This document shows positions 33,570 through 45,099 of a stretch of DNA of 64,000 nucleotides, piece after piece (the first letter of the stretch is position 1; each line of letters opens with the position of its first letter). Origin of the DNA: Adiantum capillus-veneris (taxonomy: Eukaryota; Streptophyta; Polypodiopsida; Polypodiales; Pteridaceae). A model generated the notes under the pieces. That model saw only the letters and a list, made by a program, of their open reading frames with translations, was not told the DNA's origin and made no database searches. The translations under genes were made by a program, and so were the position numbers. Location of the stretch: positions 97,932,036 through 97,996,035 of the forward strand of contig CM043947.1 in the NCBI GenBank assembly GCA_014529385.2, written 5' to 3'.

Positions 33570-34259
33570 CCCCCGCTCAAATATATAAGGGTCCCTAACT
33601 GTGGATGAAAAAACCCTTGGGAGATCAAGGGAAAAACCCACAGCTCTATATACACCCACCGTTATATTATAAAAAACAATGAATATAAAAATGTTCATGA
33701 GGAGCTACATCACTCCTTTTACAATGAATATTTTATGAGGAGCTACATCACTCCTTTTACAATGAATGTTTTATGAGGAGTTACATTACTCCTATCCTAT
33801 CAAATACAATAATGAATACAAAGGTTCAATAAAGAGGTGTAAAGGCTATCGATTAGCTCGTAATCAGAAGTGTCTCCATGAATCTGCTATGTAGCTTGTC
33901 ATCACTATCGTATCACCAAACATATCTTCATGTTGTCATCAATATGACATCACCAAACATATCTTCATAAATCTTCTATTGTCACCAAGATTGTCTTCAT
34001 AAAATCAATTCTTTGATGAATCCTATATAGATCATAGACTCAAAAAAACATAGTCATGAAAATTATTAGCATCGTTAGTGGAATAATTTACGTTCACAAT
34101 GCCACTAGAGATGGTTCGTGATGCCACTCTTTTGACGACATATATACGCACGAAAACATATGGTACATAGAGTATGAACGTAAAAGTACAAGATGCGTGA
34201 TTAAGTGATGTAAATGATATGTGTATATACCGATTTTTGTATGATATGATATGAGCAGA

Positions 34260-35230
34260 TCATTTTTGTTTTTGATTTGTCTGCTAATTGAAAATGATTT
34301 TGCAGAAACTACTTGTGGGAAGAATCGGAATCGATGTGGTCTACAACTTTGCAGAAGGAAGTTTTTGCAAATTCTGCACCAATTTTGAGTTATCGTTCGC
34401 AGACTACGTACATACCTGAAAAACAAATTTTGTTTTTTGTTTTTGATTTCTCTGCTAATTGAAAACGATTTTGCAGAAACTACCTTGGAGAGGGATCGGA
34501 ATCGAAGTGGTCTACAACTTTGCAGAAGAAAGTTTTTTCAAATTCTGCACCAATTTTGAGTTATCGTTCGCGGACTGCGTACATACCTGAAAAGCAACTT
34601 TGGCTTTTTGTTTTTGATGTCTCTACTAATTGAAAATGATTTTGTAGAAACTACTCGTGGATGAGACCGGAATCAATGTGGTCTATAACTTTGCAGAAGG
34701 AAGTTTTTTTCAAATTCTGCACCGATTTTGAGTTATCGTTCGCGGACTGCGTACATACCCGAAAAGCAACTTCCGCTTTCTGTTTTTGAGTTTTCTCCTG
34801 ATTAAAAACGATTTTGCAAAAACTACCTGCGTGAGCGACCGGAATCCATGTGGTCTACAACTTTGCAGGAGGAAGTTTTTTTTTTTCAAATTCTACACCG
34901 ATTTTGAGTTATCGTTCGCGGACTGCGTACATACCCGAAAAGAAACTTCCGCTTTCTATTTTTGATTTTTCTGCTAATTGAAAACGATTTTGCAAAAACT
35001 ACCCGTGCAAGGGATCGGAATCGATGTGGTCTACAACTTTGCAGAAGAAATTAGCTGCTGCAGGCATCGGAATCGATGAGAAACTATTTGCTTAAGCCAT
35101 CGTAATCGATGTGGTCTATAACTTTGCAGAAGAAAGTTTCTCTAAATTCTGCACCAATTTTGGGTTATCGTCTTGGACTGCGAACATGTTTGAAAAGAAA
35201 AATTTTACTTTTTGCTTTTGATTTTTCTCA
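34260..35230 (-). repeat. ~160-bp tandem array in the fold-back element
   Basis: Five to six units with TTCGCGGACTGCGTACATAC and GTGGTCTACAACTTTGCAGA, the reverse complement of the array at 9100-9843. A shorter, disturbed unit lies at about 35040-35110. Confidence 0.88.
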
Positions 35231-35449
35231 TAATTGAAAACTTCTCAATTATATTTTTTCTTCATCAATCATATATTTGTTAATGACGTAACTTTGCTGC
35301 AGAAGCCAGTTACATATCGTTCCGATTCAATCGAGCCATTGATGGTCGTCCAAATTCTATTGAGCTACTGTTGGTACATGATATTTTGTTATATGATATA
35401 CTCGTTCATTGATTCTCGTGTTATTCTTTAAGAGATATAGTTTACGTCG

Positions 35450-35810
35450 TTTTATTGATAATTTCTCGTGAATATCATAGTGATTTTGATGGTACCATGA
35501 TGATGTTTTGTTAGTACTTTGGTCATGGTAATTTTTGTTTTGATACCATGATGATATTCATTGATACCATGGTTATTCTTGGTGATGCCATGATGATGTT
35601 TCGTTGATACCATGGTTATTCTCGGTGATACCATGATGTTGTTTCGTTGATACCATGGTTATTCTCAGTGATGCCATGATGTTGTTTCGTTGATACAATG
35701 ATTATTCTCGGTGATATCATGATGCTTTTTGTTGATACCATGATGATTTATTCATTTTTATTGATACAATGATGATGTTTTCTTAATACTTTGATGATAT
35801 TCATTGATCA
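35450..35810 (-). repeat. GATACCATGATGAT-type tandem array in the fold-back element
   Basis: The reverse-orientation counterpart of the array at 8200-8880, with fewer units. Confidence 0.88.
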
Positions 35811-36446
35811 CTACGTTGATAAATGTTGTTTTACACATATCATTTGCATAACGTAATCACACATCTTGTACGTTTACGTTCATACTCTATGTACCATATG
35901 TTTTCGTGTGTATATATGTCGTCAAAAGAGTGGCGTCGCGAACCATCTCTTATGGCATTGTGAACGTAAATTATTTCACTAACGATGCTAATAATTTTCA
36001 TGACTATGTTTGTTTGAGTCTATGATCTATGTAGGATTCATCAAAGAATTGATTTTATGAAGATAAACTTGGTGACAATAAAAGATTTATGAAGATATGT
36101 TTGGTGATACGATAGTGATGACAAGCTACATAGCAGATTCATGGAGACACTTCTGATTACGAGCTAATTGATAGCCTTTACACCTCTTTATTGCACCTTT
36201 GTATTCATTATTGTATTTGATAGGATAGGAGTAATGTAACTCCTCATAAAACATTCATTGTAAAAGAAGTGATGTAGCTCCTCATAAAATATTCATTGTA
36301 AAAGGAGTGATGTAGCTCCTCATGAACATTTGTATATTCAATGATTTTTATAATATAACGATGGGTGTATATAGAGCTGTGAGTTTTTCCCTTGATCCCC
36401 CAAGGGTTTTTTCATCCACAGTTAGGGACCCTTATTTGAGCGGGGG

Positions 36447-36594
36447 TGTTGAGCTTATATGTGAAGCTACTCAATATATGGCTTCTCTAGATATGGCACC
36501 CAGGTCCCCTCTATATATACATCATCTCATGTGTGTATTCTACACACTTTGGGGTTCTATTTCTGTGCTCTCTCTCTCTCTCTCTGTCTCAACA
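36447..36594 (-). repeat. Terminal repeat, right arm of fold-back element (inverted)
   Basis: The reverse complement of the left terminal repeat. It includes an expanded CT run (GA on the minus strand) near its outer end. Confidence 0.8.
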
Positions 36595-37740
36595 TCATAA
36601 ACGTACCGCTTCCTCAAGTTCCCTCCGCCCACATAAATTTAGCCCAAGGCTCCCTTTTATACTCATTTTCCTTTGTCGAGTCACCTTACAATACTATCTG
36701 GTCCCGCTTCCATCTACTCCCCGTTTTTTTAAAACGTGCTTGTGTCCTCACAAGCAGCTTGATGGAGGTGAACCAATCGTCCGTAGTTGAAGGAGCTTGT
36801 CATCATTGACCAGAGGAATGAGCTGATCCGTCGTTTATCAAATACGAGATATGTACCCGATCAAATCGCAAAGCTGATTCCCAAAAATGCATTGAAAAAC
36901 ATAAAGTGAATCTAGACCAAGTTCAGTGAGTTTGAAATGTGTCAATTTCTAAAGTTGATCCACCACATATCAACTTATGGTATGATTTGGCATACATGTC
37001 AATCAAAGCTTTGTCAAGTCTTATGTTGTTTTTCATCAGATCTTGAATCTTTTGCCTTGGCGACTTCTTGTTTCCTTGGTTGATTTCTTGTATGATGCCA
37101 CATTCCTTCCAAATGCAAGAATTAGTGATTAGGAGAGATGTTTGCCTTTGCTTTTTTTTTTTTTAAAAGACTAGGGCTTTCACCCTGGCCTTGCATATAT
37201 ACATTGAGATAAGTAGAGTCCAAGAGATAGCATTGCAAACATAAAGCTTACCAAGAACTTGTGTGCTGTCAAAAGTATATCACATGCTACACATGTCACT
37301 CAAAGCTTTAACAAAGCTGGTCAAGCATTGTTCTCTTATCATTCCTTTGGTAATTAGCATCAAATTATATATAACTCTATTTTCTAACTTCTTAAGTTTT
37401 ACCCTTTGCTAGTTTACAAGAAGCTCTTCAACATCTACAAAGCAACTTAACATTTGACTATAACACAAGGTATATCATATTTAAGAATATTTTAAACACA
37501 CATATTAAAAAATATTTTAATATTATTATTTTGATAACCACAATAAGATCAAAAAGATTTTCTTTCCAAATTAGAATATTAGTTTAAGCTCAATACAAAT
37601 AATATACATATCGATATATATATATAATGAAATCTTAAGGTCACCAAATATACAAATCAATAATAAACAATACGTAATTGAAGATGAAACAAATAAACTA
37701 TTACCCACGAAGAAATCATCCAAACTAAAACAAAAAGCAA
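36595..37740. other. Noncoding, passing into an AT-rich block
   Basis: No recognisable protein. A T-run lies near 37150-37165. From about 37380 base composition becomes clearly AT-rich, matching the Helitron that follows, so the Helitron 5' end may lie in the last few hundred bases. I cannot identify its terminus. Confidence 0.4.
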
Positions 37741-39357
37741 AGCATACCAAGATTATAGGACATTTACGTAGAAAAACAAACTTACTTCCAACTTTTGACA
37801 TTTTTAATTTAGATTTTGATTCATGGGTAAATATTTGTTCTAATTCGATGAAATCATATAAATATTGTTCTAATTGTGGAAACTTATTTTTTAAGTATGA
37901 AAAACAAAACTTAAAATATATAGAAAAAACAAATACCTATTTGCGAGGATATGAATTATCTAATCCATATCTAACATCATTTCAAAATATAAACAAACAA
38001 GACAATATAGAAATTTATAACTGCTGCAAATGTTTTCAAAACAACATTAGAGGAAAATATTGGGTAACTTATCACCCGACTTATATAAAAAAAATACTAA
38101 GAATGAACGTACATGAAGTACAAATGCTATCTACTTTAGATATATCTTATCAGTAAAAAGATAACATCTATAGCCATAGGTAATATAGAACGTACAAAGA
38201 TCATTATTAGATAATCCTCTATTTTCATATCAAAATAGTAATGATTTATTAAATATTCTAACAAAAAACTCACATGACATAAACACACTATTGCTCTTTT
38301 TAGTAAAAGATAATCCATTAGTAAAAATAATTTATACTATGTATGAACAACCACAAAAAACTTTAGCAATTCCTATAATTCCTTCTAATGCAATTACTAC
38401 TTTACTAAACAAACATGCATCATCTTCTCCTTATGACTTAATGATAGTAGCACACAATACAAATTATCTAGGTATCTTAGATCAAGTAAACAACACACAA
38501 CTAGAATTACAATACAAAATAGGTAAGTTATCTCATGGTGGGGTTATGTATGAAAGATTAAATTTTAAAAAAATCATTAACTTATATGCAAGTTTAGACG
38601 GAGTATCTAGTTTAGAAGATATTACAATAGAGAAAGCCCTATTTCCATTTCTATCTCCACTAGGATATGGGGCTCTTGATGGAGCTTTAAAATTTCATAC
38701 ATATCTAAAAATGAGAATAGCCTCATTCTTCTCAATATTCACTTTATACAAGCCATACTTATTGATGATGTACCAACTATGTCAAGCTTTGATAATAGCA
38801 AATTCAACAAATTTAACAATGCTACAATCAGATATAGATAAATTCAAACTAAAAAATCCACATACATTTGATCTAGATACCATACGTTATATCATAAAAC
38901 ACAATATCTCTTATTCAATTCCAGGCTCTCCATCATGGTATAGTAAGAATTTAAAAGATTTATTATGCATGGTAGAGTCATTTGGTTTACCTAACTTCTT
39001 CTTAACCCTAACTTGTGACGAAGTGTCCTCTAGTAGATGGGTAGAAATAGAAGATTTAGAAAAAATTATCCAAAAGATAGACTTAAAACTCAATTGGAAA
39101 GATTGTCCAACTCAGTGCATGATGATTTTTCACAAAGGATTACATACATTTTTAAACAAATAAATATTTATTCCTAATGGATTATTAGGTACCATCAACC
39201 ACTATCTAATACGATATGAGATACAAAATAGAGGTTCACCACATGCACATAATATGCTATGGGTAGATTCAAACGATATCGATCAAATATCTTTAGAGAT
39301 AGATAGCCATATACCTTATTTACATACAATAAATAAATTTGTATCCAACATCAATTG
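37741..39357 (+). pseudogene. Helitron Rep (HUH endonuclease) portion, with internal stops
   Basis: An early frame (from about 37741, open through 37848-38156) has a zinc-finger-like YCSNCGNLFF...CCKC block and RGKYWVTYHP. A stop/shift near 38155 separates it from the 290-codon frame 38291-39163 with LFPFLSPLGYGALDGALKFH, PYLLMMYQLCQALII, GSPSWYSKNLKDLLCMVESF and FFLTLTCDEVSSSRW. These are hallmarks of the Helitron-like N-terminal domain. A TAA at 39161-39163 interrupts the frame. The same frame continues into LLGTINHYLIRYEIQNRGSP, then HAH at 39242-39250, the His-hydrophobic-His metal site of the Rep nuclease. The nuclease would nick the DNA for rolling-circle transposition. Codon use is strongly AT-rich compared with neighbours. 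Confidence 0.88.
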
Positions 39358-39577
39358 AATATAAATTGCATAACTTAGTTATCAAAAAACAAATACATAA
39401 TTGTAGAGAATCTTGTAAAATAGAATTACAAAATATAAAATCAAATGTAAATATGGATTTCCATACGATATTCAAAGTAATCCTAAGCCAATTATTCATG
39501 AACAAACTCAACGATGGCTTTATTATAGACCAACATTAGAACACAGGAATGTGGTCCCTTATCATGCATGAGTATTA

Positions 39578-41686
39578 TTGTTATGGCAAGCCCATATGAA
39601 TATTCAAAAATTAACTAATACAGGATTATCATATTACTTACTAAAATATGCATTGAAATCAGAACCTATAGGAAAAATAGATATCGATTCAGAAACAGTG
39701 AAAACATTAGGATTAAATAATATTAATGATATAAAACTTAAACTAATATCTTCTTATATATTAACAAAACCAATATCAGCAACCGAAGCAGCCATGGTGT
39801 GTTTAGAGATACCAATCATAAAAAAACCAGAAAAGGTAACTTATATAGATTGTTCACCTCCTAAAAAAAGACAAAAATATATACAAATTTTTTTAACCTC
39901 TATAGTACATCCAATTGATCTATATACAGCAAGACCATTAGAATTGGAGAGCTTAATATTTTATTCGTACTTTCGTCACTATAGCATTAACAAAATACTC
40001 AAGCATACAACAAAGAAGATATGTACAATGAATGATTTATTTAGAAATGAAATAGAAGAGTATAAACAATTAGTAAGATGAACCGATTTCCACCCTAACC
40101 ATCAAATGGAAGGTTTTTTTTTTACTATTCTATTAAAACATATACATTTTCGTAATGAAAAATAATTAATCTCAATTAACAACACAAAAAAATCTTACTT
40201 TTTAGAATGTCAAATACGACAAATAATAAAGAATGAACAAGACATAGAGAATCTAGTTGGAAACTATTCTCAATTACATCTATTAATCGATGAATCTAGA
40301 CAACAAATTACAAATCAAATACTTCAAATGAATCCCATACATAATTTAGAATAACATTTAACATCAAATGATTTTATAGAAAAATAGACCAATATTAAAA
40401 CTATAGGAGAGAGTCAATATGATCCAATAATACATCTACAAGAGCTTAAACACATAGAAAATACAACTTTGACTAAAAATCGGGTGGGTTATATATAATA
40501 AATGGAACACCTGGATCTGGGAAAACATTTCTAATTCAATATATCACATTTCAATGTATAACCAAAAACATAGGAGTCTGCCTTACAGCAACCACTGAAG
40601 TAGCAACTACAAGACTTAGTCGATTAGCACGTACGTCACATTATTTTTTTTGTTTACCTAATAAAAATCAATTATTTCGTTCTAATTTAGAACCAAATGA
40701 TATTCGTTCAATTAAAATAAGATCTTCTGATGTAATTATAATTGATGAATTCTCAATGATGACATCACAAATATTACATACAATTATGCTCCAAATTTCA
40801 GAAGCTTGTAATTTATCTATGCTAGAAATATTTAATACTAAAAAACTACTTCTATTTGGAGATATAGCGCAATTGCTTGCAATATGTAATTGTAAAAATA
40901 AAGACTTGGTATGCCAAAAATGTGTAATAACAAATTCTACATTTTGGAAACTAGCTATACACCACACATTATATACCTCAATCCGTAATTGTTGAGATCC
41001 AGACTTCATTGAATTCTTAAATATAATCAGAAAAATTAAACCATCTAAATCACAATTAGATAAATACGTAAAAGATACATTTATATAGGAGAAAGATTTA
41101 GAACAATATATAGATAAAGACACAACTATATTATGTACACATAATAAAGATGTCATATACTATAATGAAGTCATATTATTAAATATATTCAACCATTCAA
41201 ATATATATTTCTACAACAGCACATCATATACCAAAACTACAACATTGGATAAATGATACAGAATCTCATACCCTATCCAAAGTAGCAATAGGGGCATTAG
41301 TAATGTTTACACAAAACATAGATCTAGCAATAGGTATAGCTAATGGAGCTTTTGGGACAGTCATAGATATTAAATATAACAATATAACATCTATTATAAC
41401 AAAACTTATAATACGTGTAAATCATACACAACAAAATATAACTATTACAAGATCTAGATATCAAAAAAAGACATACAATGGAACATGGTATCATAAAACA
41501 TCTTTTCCACTAACACTAGCATATGCAATGACTGGTCATAATTCCCAGGGATGTACTATCTTTGGTAAGTCATTGTTAATAGTTCGAAAATGTTTTTCTC
41601 CTGGACTATTATATGTCATGTTGTCTCGATCGACTAATCGAAAGAACATAAATATATTGAATTCAATAACAATTGACGATTTCTAA
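39578..41686 (+). pseudogene. Helitron PIF1-type helicase portion, broken
   Basis: The frame 39578-40081 (PISATEAAMVCLEIPI) is the linker seen between Rep and helicase in Helitron proteins. After stops and shifts, GTPGSGKT (Walker A, 40504-40527) is followed by IIIDEFSMMTSQIL (Walker B, about 40735) and KLLLFGDIAQLLAI, a degraded form of the usual GDP-QLPP motif III. The final frame 41303-41686 has GALVMFTQNIDLAIGIANGA, TLAYAMTGHNSQGCTI and SPGLLYVMLSRSTNRKNI, the C-terminal PIF1 motifs. At least four interruptions occur. The 3'-to-5' order with Rep upstream is that of an autonomous Helitron. The copy is no longer functional. Confidence 0.88.
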
Positions 41687-41807
41687 ATACAAGTAATAAA
41701 CCACTATATATATGAAGATTATTGACTTACAAAAGTATACTCCAAAGATTAAAACAAAGGTAATGTATGATTAATTATTTTATATCAAACTTAAGGTGCT
41801 AAATTTA

Positions 41808-42124
41808 TGTAATAGGACTAATTTTTGAAGTTCTAAAAGTAAAAAAAAATGGAGTAGGGCATATCTTTTGTTTAGCATGATTTGGAAGATTGTTGAATAG
41901 TCTATTAAATAGAGCTTATATGAATGAGTTTGAAATATTAAGAGAAAACATATATTATTTTTTTAAATAATACACTAAAGACGTATTTGATAAAGATTAA
42001 TGAATAACAGATAGTTTGTCTATGAACAATAAAATTGAGATTTTTATTCACATCAATGTTTTATATTTATGTGTTTTAGCTTAAAATGCTTGGATAGGCT
42101 TAAAATAAGTTGTAAATGTAGACA
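41808..42124 (+). repeat. Truncated 5' LTR of gypsy C
   Basis: The first ~317 bp of the gypsy LTR, ending within AATAAGTTGTAAATGTAG, where copia sequence takes over. The exact copia start (TG at 42125) is inferred. Confidence 0.8.
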
Positions 42125-42393
42125 TGTAGTAGTGTTAGTGTGTATACGCGCTTCACCAGGGGCACTTTTCTCCCACTGGGTTTTTCCCCCTGAACATCCG
42201 GTGTGAAAAGACACCTTATCTCTTAGGGTTTCATATAAGCTTTGTATCTCTGAGTTTGTATACACTATTATTCTAATACAGAGAGAGAGACTACAGAGAT
42301 CTCGTACACAGGCTCTATGTCTTCTCCTTCTCCATCTTCTTCCTACTCTGAGTTGTTGTCTTCCTTCTGTTTCCTGTTTCATCATCTTCAACA
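42125..42393 (+). repeat. 5' LTR of copia element
   Basis: The interval between the gypsy C LTR and the copia primer-binding site. It starts TGTAGTAGTGTTAG by inference and ends TCTTCAACA, so TG...CA, about 269 bp. A short LTR is usual for copia. The matching 3' LTR is absent from the window. Confidence 0.6.
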
Positions 42394-42395
42394 AT

Positions 42396-42407
42396 TGGTA
42401 TCAGAGC
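42396..42407 (+). promoter_or_regulatory. Primer-binding site of copia element (tRNA-iMet)
   Basis: TGGTATCAGAGC two bases after the LTR end. Confidence 0.88.
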
Positions 42408-42522
42408 AAGGTAATTTTCAGAGCCTCTACTTGCGTTTTCACGTCCGCGCGCGCAATCGCAGTTTTCGGAAAATTTGCAGTTTTCGGAGAAATAGATTTT
42501 TGGTGCGTTTACATCCGAAGAC

Positions 42523-42812
42523 AAATTGGATGGTACCAACTATTCTCTTTGGTCTTTTATGGCCAAAAATATTTTGGTTGGTAAAGGATTGTGGGATTAT
42601 GTATCTGGAGATGAAGTTCGTCCAGTTAGCATTGCACCTGCCATGCCTGGTCGTGGTGCAGCCGTTGGTGCAGGACCCTCACAAGTCACTCCAGAGCAAA
42701 AGAGATGGGATACTAAAGATGCACAAGCTATGGTCGTGATTGCCTCAACCATAAAGAGGACAATCACACCACATATTAGATCTTGCAGAACTTCTGAGGA
42801 TGCTTGGAACAC
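42523..42812 (+). pseudogene. Copia Gag, N-terminal part, cut by gypsy B
   Basis: LDGTNYSLWSFMAKNILVGK, then LWDYVSGDEV, AQAMVVIASTIKRTI and TSEDAWNT are the standard opening of plant copia Gag (UBN2-type), which forms the virus-like particle. The frame enters the gypsy B LTR at 42813 and continues on the far side at 49027. No ATG is in frame upstream of LDG before a TAG, so the first usable Met is at 42526, or the start has been lost. Confidence 0.85.
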
Positions 42813-43962
42813 TGTAATACGACTAATATTTGAAGTTCTTAAAGTCGAAAAGAATGTAGCAGGGCATATCTTTCGTTAGCACGATTTGAAAGATTGTTGA
42901 ATAGTCTATTAAATAGAACTTATACGAATGAGTTGAAATATTAAGAGAGAACATATATTCTTTTTTTTTTTTAATAATACACTAAAGACGGATTTGATAA
43001 AGATTAATGAATAACAGATAGTCTGTCTATGAACAGTAAAATTGAGATTTTTATTAATATCAATGTTTTATATTTATGTGTTTTAGCTTAAAATGCATGG
43101 GTAGGCTTAAACTAAGTTGTAAAAGTAGTGGATACCCAAAAATAGAGGTTTTATGAGTCGTGACCTAAAAGTTGCGTTTTTAGCCAAACAGAGACGTTTT
43201 TCGCAATTCTGTCCGCGCTATCTTGTAGAACAGACCTATTTCTGCCGTTTTGAGTACCTGGATCGCTTTGTTCTGAGTTCGTTTGTAAAAGTTATGATGA
43301 AAACAAACAGAAGGCAGTAGCAGTGTAATGTACACAGGGACAGACAGACCTACAACATCATACAGTTCTCCCTGCTATCAACCAAGAAGTGGATTGTTTC
43401 TTCATGGTAGAGTATGGAAATTGAGATTATGAAGGTATATAATTATGTTTTTTTACTTTGATTATCATGTTGAATTGGTTGCACGAGTATGTTCTTTTGG
43501 CTATTTTGTAGGCGATGCAGAATTCAACGTGTGAAACAGGATCTGTGCAAAGTGTCATGATAGAAATCTAACCTTTACGGATCGCTTAGCGATCACGTTC
43601 TTATATTATTCTCGCAGGTATACTTGGTACGAAAATCGTGCAGGCTTTTCGAGGAAAAGAAGGATAAAAGCACGACGGGTGGTGCGTTTGGGGATCATTC
43701 ACCATTCTCTCTTCTGCGAGTGCGAGTGCGAGTGCGAGTGCGAGTGAGAGTGAGAGTGAGAGTGCGAGTGCGAGTGCGAGTGCGAGTGAGACGCTGCATG
43801 CAAGCGAATTGAAGCTCGGGGGTGGTCGGGAGGTTCGAGCTCCGTACAACGGAGTGCGCCCATATATATATTCAATTGCTCCTCTGTTGTATCAAACACT
43901 ATCAATACAAAGATTTCTTCCTCTGTTTTGCTGTCTATCTCTATTATTCGGTTCCCGTGACA
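42813..43962 (+). repeat. 5' LTR of gypsy B
   Basis: It begins TGTAATACGACTAATATTTG and ends GTTCCCGTGACA, 1150 bp. It holds the inverted motif GATCGCTTAGCGATC (about 43579-43593) and a GCGAGT/GAGAGT hexamer tract at about 43717-43790, longer than in the 3' LTR. Confidence 0.94.
43862..43872 (+). promoter_or_regulatory. Candidate TATA box in gypsy B 5' LTR
   Basis: ATATATATATT about 100 bp before the LTR end, in the conserved GCGCCCATATAT context present in every gypsy LTR here. It is the likely core promoter of the element; the transcription start is not shown by sequence. Confidence 0.45.
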
Positions 43963-43964
43963 AT

Positions 43965-43976
43965 TGGTATCAGAGC
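43965..43976 (+). promoter_or_regulatory. Primer-binding site of gypsy B (tRNA-iMet)
   Basis: TGGTATCAGAGC two bases after the 5' LTR end. Confidence 0.92.
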
Positions 43977-43994
43977 AAGCGGTTGATTCTTGAC

Positions 43995-44495
43995 ATGGAA
44001 GGATACGAGAGGAGGATGAAGGAGCAAGAAGACGTGATTTGGCGACTATGAGAAGATCTGAAAATTGCAAATCGAGAGTGTGCTAAGGCTCTGTGGGGCA
44101 AAGCAGCACGAGAGCTTGATATCTATGTAGACTTGATGGCCAACATGAAGGTGAAAACCATGCTAATCCACCTGCAAACAATAATCATCGTGGCGGCGCT
44201 GGGGTACTGCCAAAAGAAACGATGACGATATGGGAGAAGCGACAACCAAATCATTCTTTATGAAGGATAAGCTTAAAGAGTTTGATGGCATAAGAAAGAT
44301 ATGCGAAGATTTAGAAGCGTGGATTGAAGAACTCAAAGATTTGGATTATACTTTCAATATCGAGAACACGACCACGAGACTTTCGAATGCTCGAGCAAGG
44401 TGACCGATAAGACAATACGTACCAAGATGGCTCAATTGGAGACTTTTGGCGATGCGTACGATAAAGGTAAGTCATCTACCCCTTCTTTGTGATGT
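43995..44495 (+). pseudogene. Reduced gag region of gypsy B
   Basis: An ATG at 43995 opens [18 protein letters not shown] and stops at TGA near 44050. A second frame from about 44231 encodes TKSFFMKDKLKEFDGIRKIC and DLEAWIEELKDLDYTFNIEN, then shifts to KTIRTKMAQLETFGDAYDKG. The capsid core and zinc knuckle expected of Gag are absent, and protease-like sequence follows directly. Confidence 0.6.
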
Positions 44496-44539
44496 TTTAT
44501 GTCTTTGATACGTCCTTTGAAAGCTTCTGTGAGATCGAA

Positions 44540-44860
44540 TTTATGCGTAGAAGTTGAGATTAAAATTTGAATTTCTTAATTGATTTGGATAGTATTCATT
44601 GCTTCCTATCGTCTAAATTGATTGAGAAATTAAACTTGAAATTAAATCGAGAAGTTAAAAGACTTGTGGACTTAACTAGTGGTAATAATAGTTCCACGAA
44701 AGAGTTAGTAGAAAATTTGTTTTTTTTCTTTGAAGAGTTGAAATCATAAAGATGATTTCTATAACATAAACATTGATATGCATGATGTTATCATTAGTAT
44801 CAATTAGATCATTGAAAATCATGTTTTGATTGATTGTTAAGAAAGAAAAATATATCTTTA
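44540..44860 (+). pseudogene. Aspartic-protease remnant of gypsy B
   Basis: FLIDLDSIHCFLSSKLIEKL corresponds to the LIDSGSTHSF-type active site of retroelement proteases, but the catalytic Asp-Ser-Gly reads Asp-Leu-Asp here. LVDLTSGNNSSTKELVENL follows. Protease would cleave the polyprotein; the altered active site and downstream stops imply loss of function. Confidence 0.65.
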
Positions 44861-45099
44861 ATCATTTGATGATGATAAGTCACGCTCTTTGTGGAAAGAA
44901 AGAGATTCTAAATCTAGTTTTGGCAATGGAATTGATAAGGTGACTTAGATAAGAGTGTGAGACGTTGCTTGTGTTTGCTTGTGTGAGACGTTGCTTGTGT
45001 TTGCTAATGAGATTAAAGAGAATCTGGGGATAAATATAAAGAGACAAATCGAGAATTTATTGAGGATCTCTTACATTAAGTTAAGGATGTGTTCCGGAC

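Larger units (their letters stand above)
33416..36594. mobile_element. Fold-back relative of the tandem-array LTR element
   Basis: The two ends carry the same ~142-bp terminal repeat as the element at 6811-9985, but in opposite orientation (33428-33569 plus, 36594-36447 minus). Adjacent single-copy 280-bp units are also inverted, giving arms of roughly 0.8 kb. Between the arms lie the ~160-bp array and the ATCATGG array in minus orientation. So 36594 back to about 34240 is colinear with the other element in reverse, while its expected left end has been replaced by an inverted copy of its own start. A 12-bp TGTTGAGCTTAT at 33416-33427 looks like the tip of the lost end. No target duplication is evident. 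Confidence 0.68.

Noticed and set aside
41808-42124. Independent solo LTR fragment
   Set aside because: The ATTTA target duplication pairs it with the LTR end at 56731, and its opening matches that LTR best.
43601-44070. Minus-strand and plus-strand frames rich in Ser-His, Ala-Leu or Arg-Val
   Set aside because: They translate the GCGAGT/GAGAGT hexamer tract of the gypsy LTR, and recur at 48672-49159 for the same reason.
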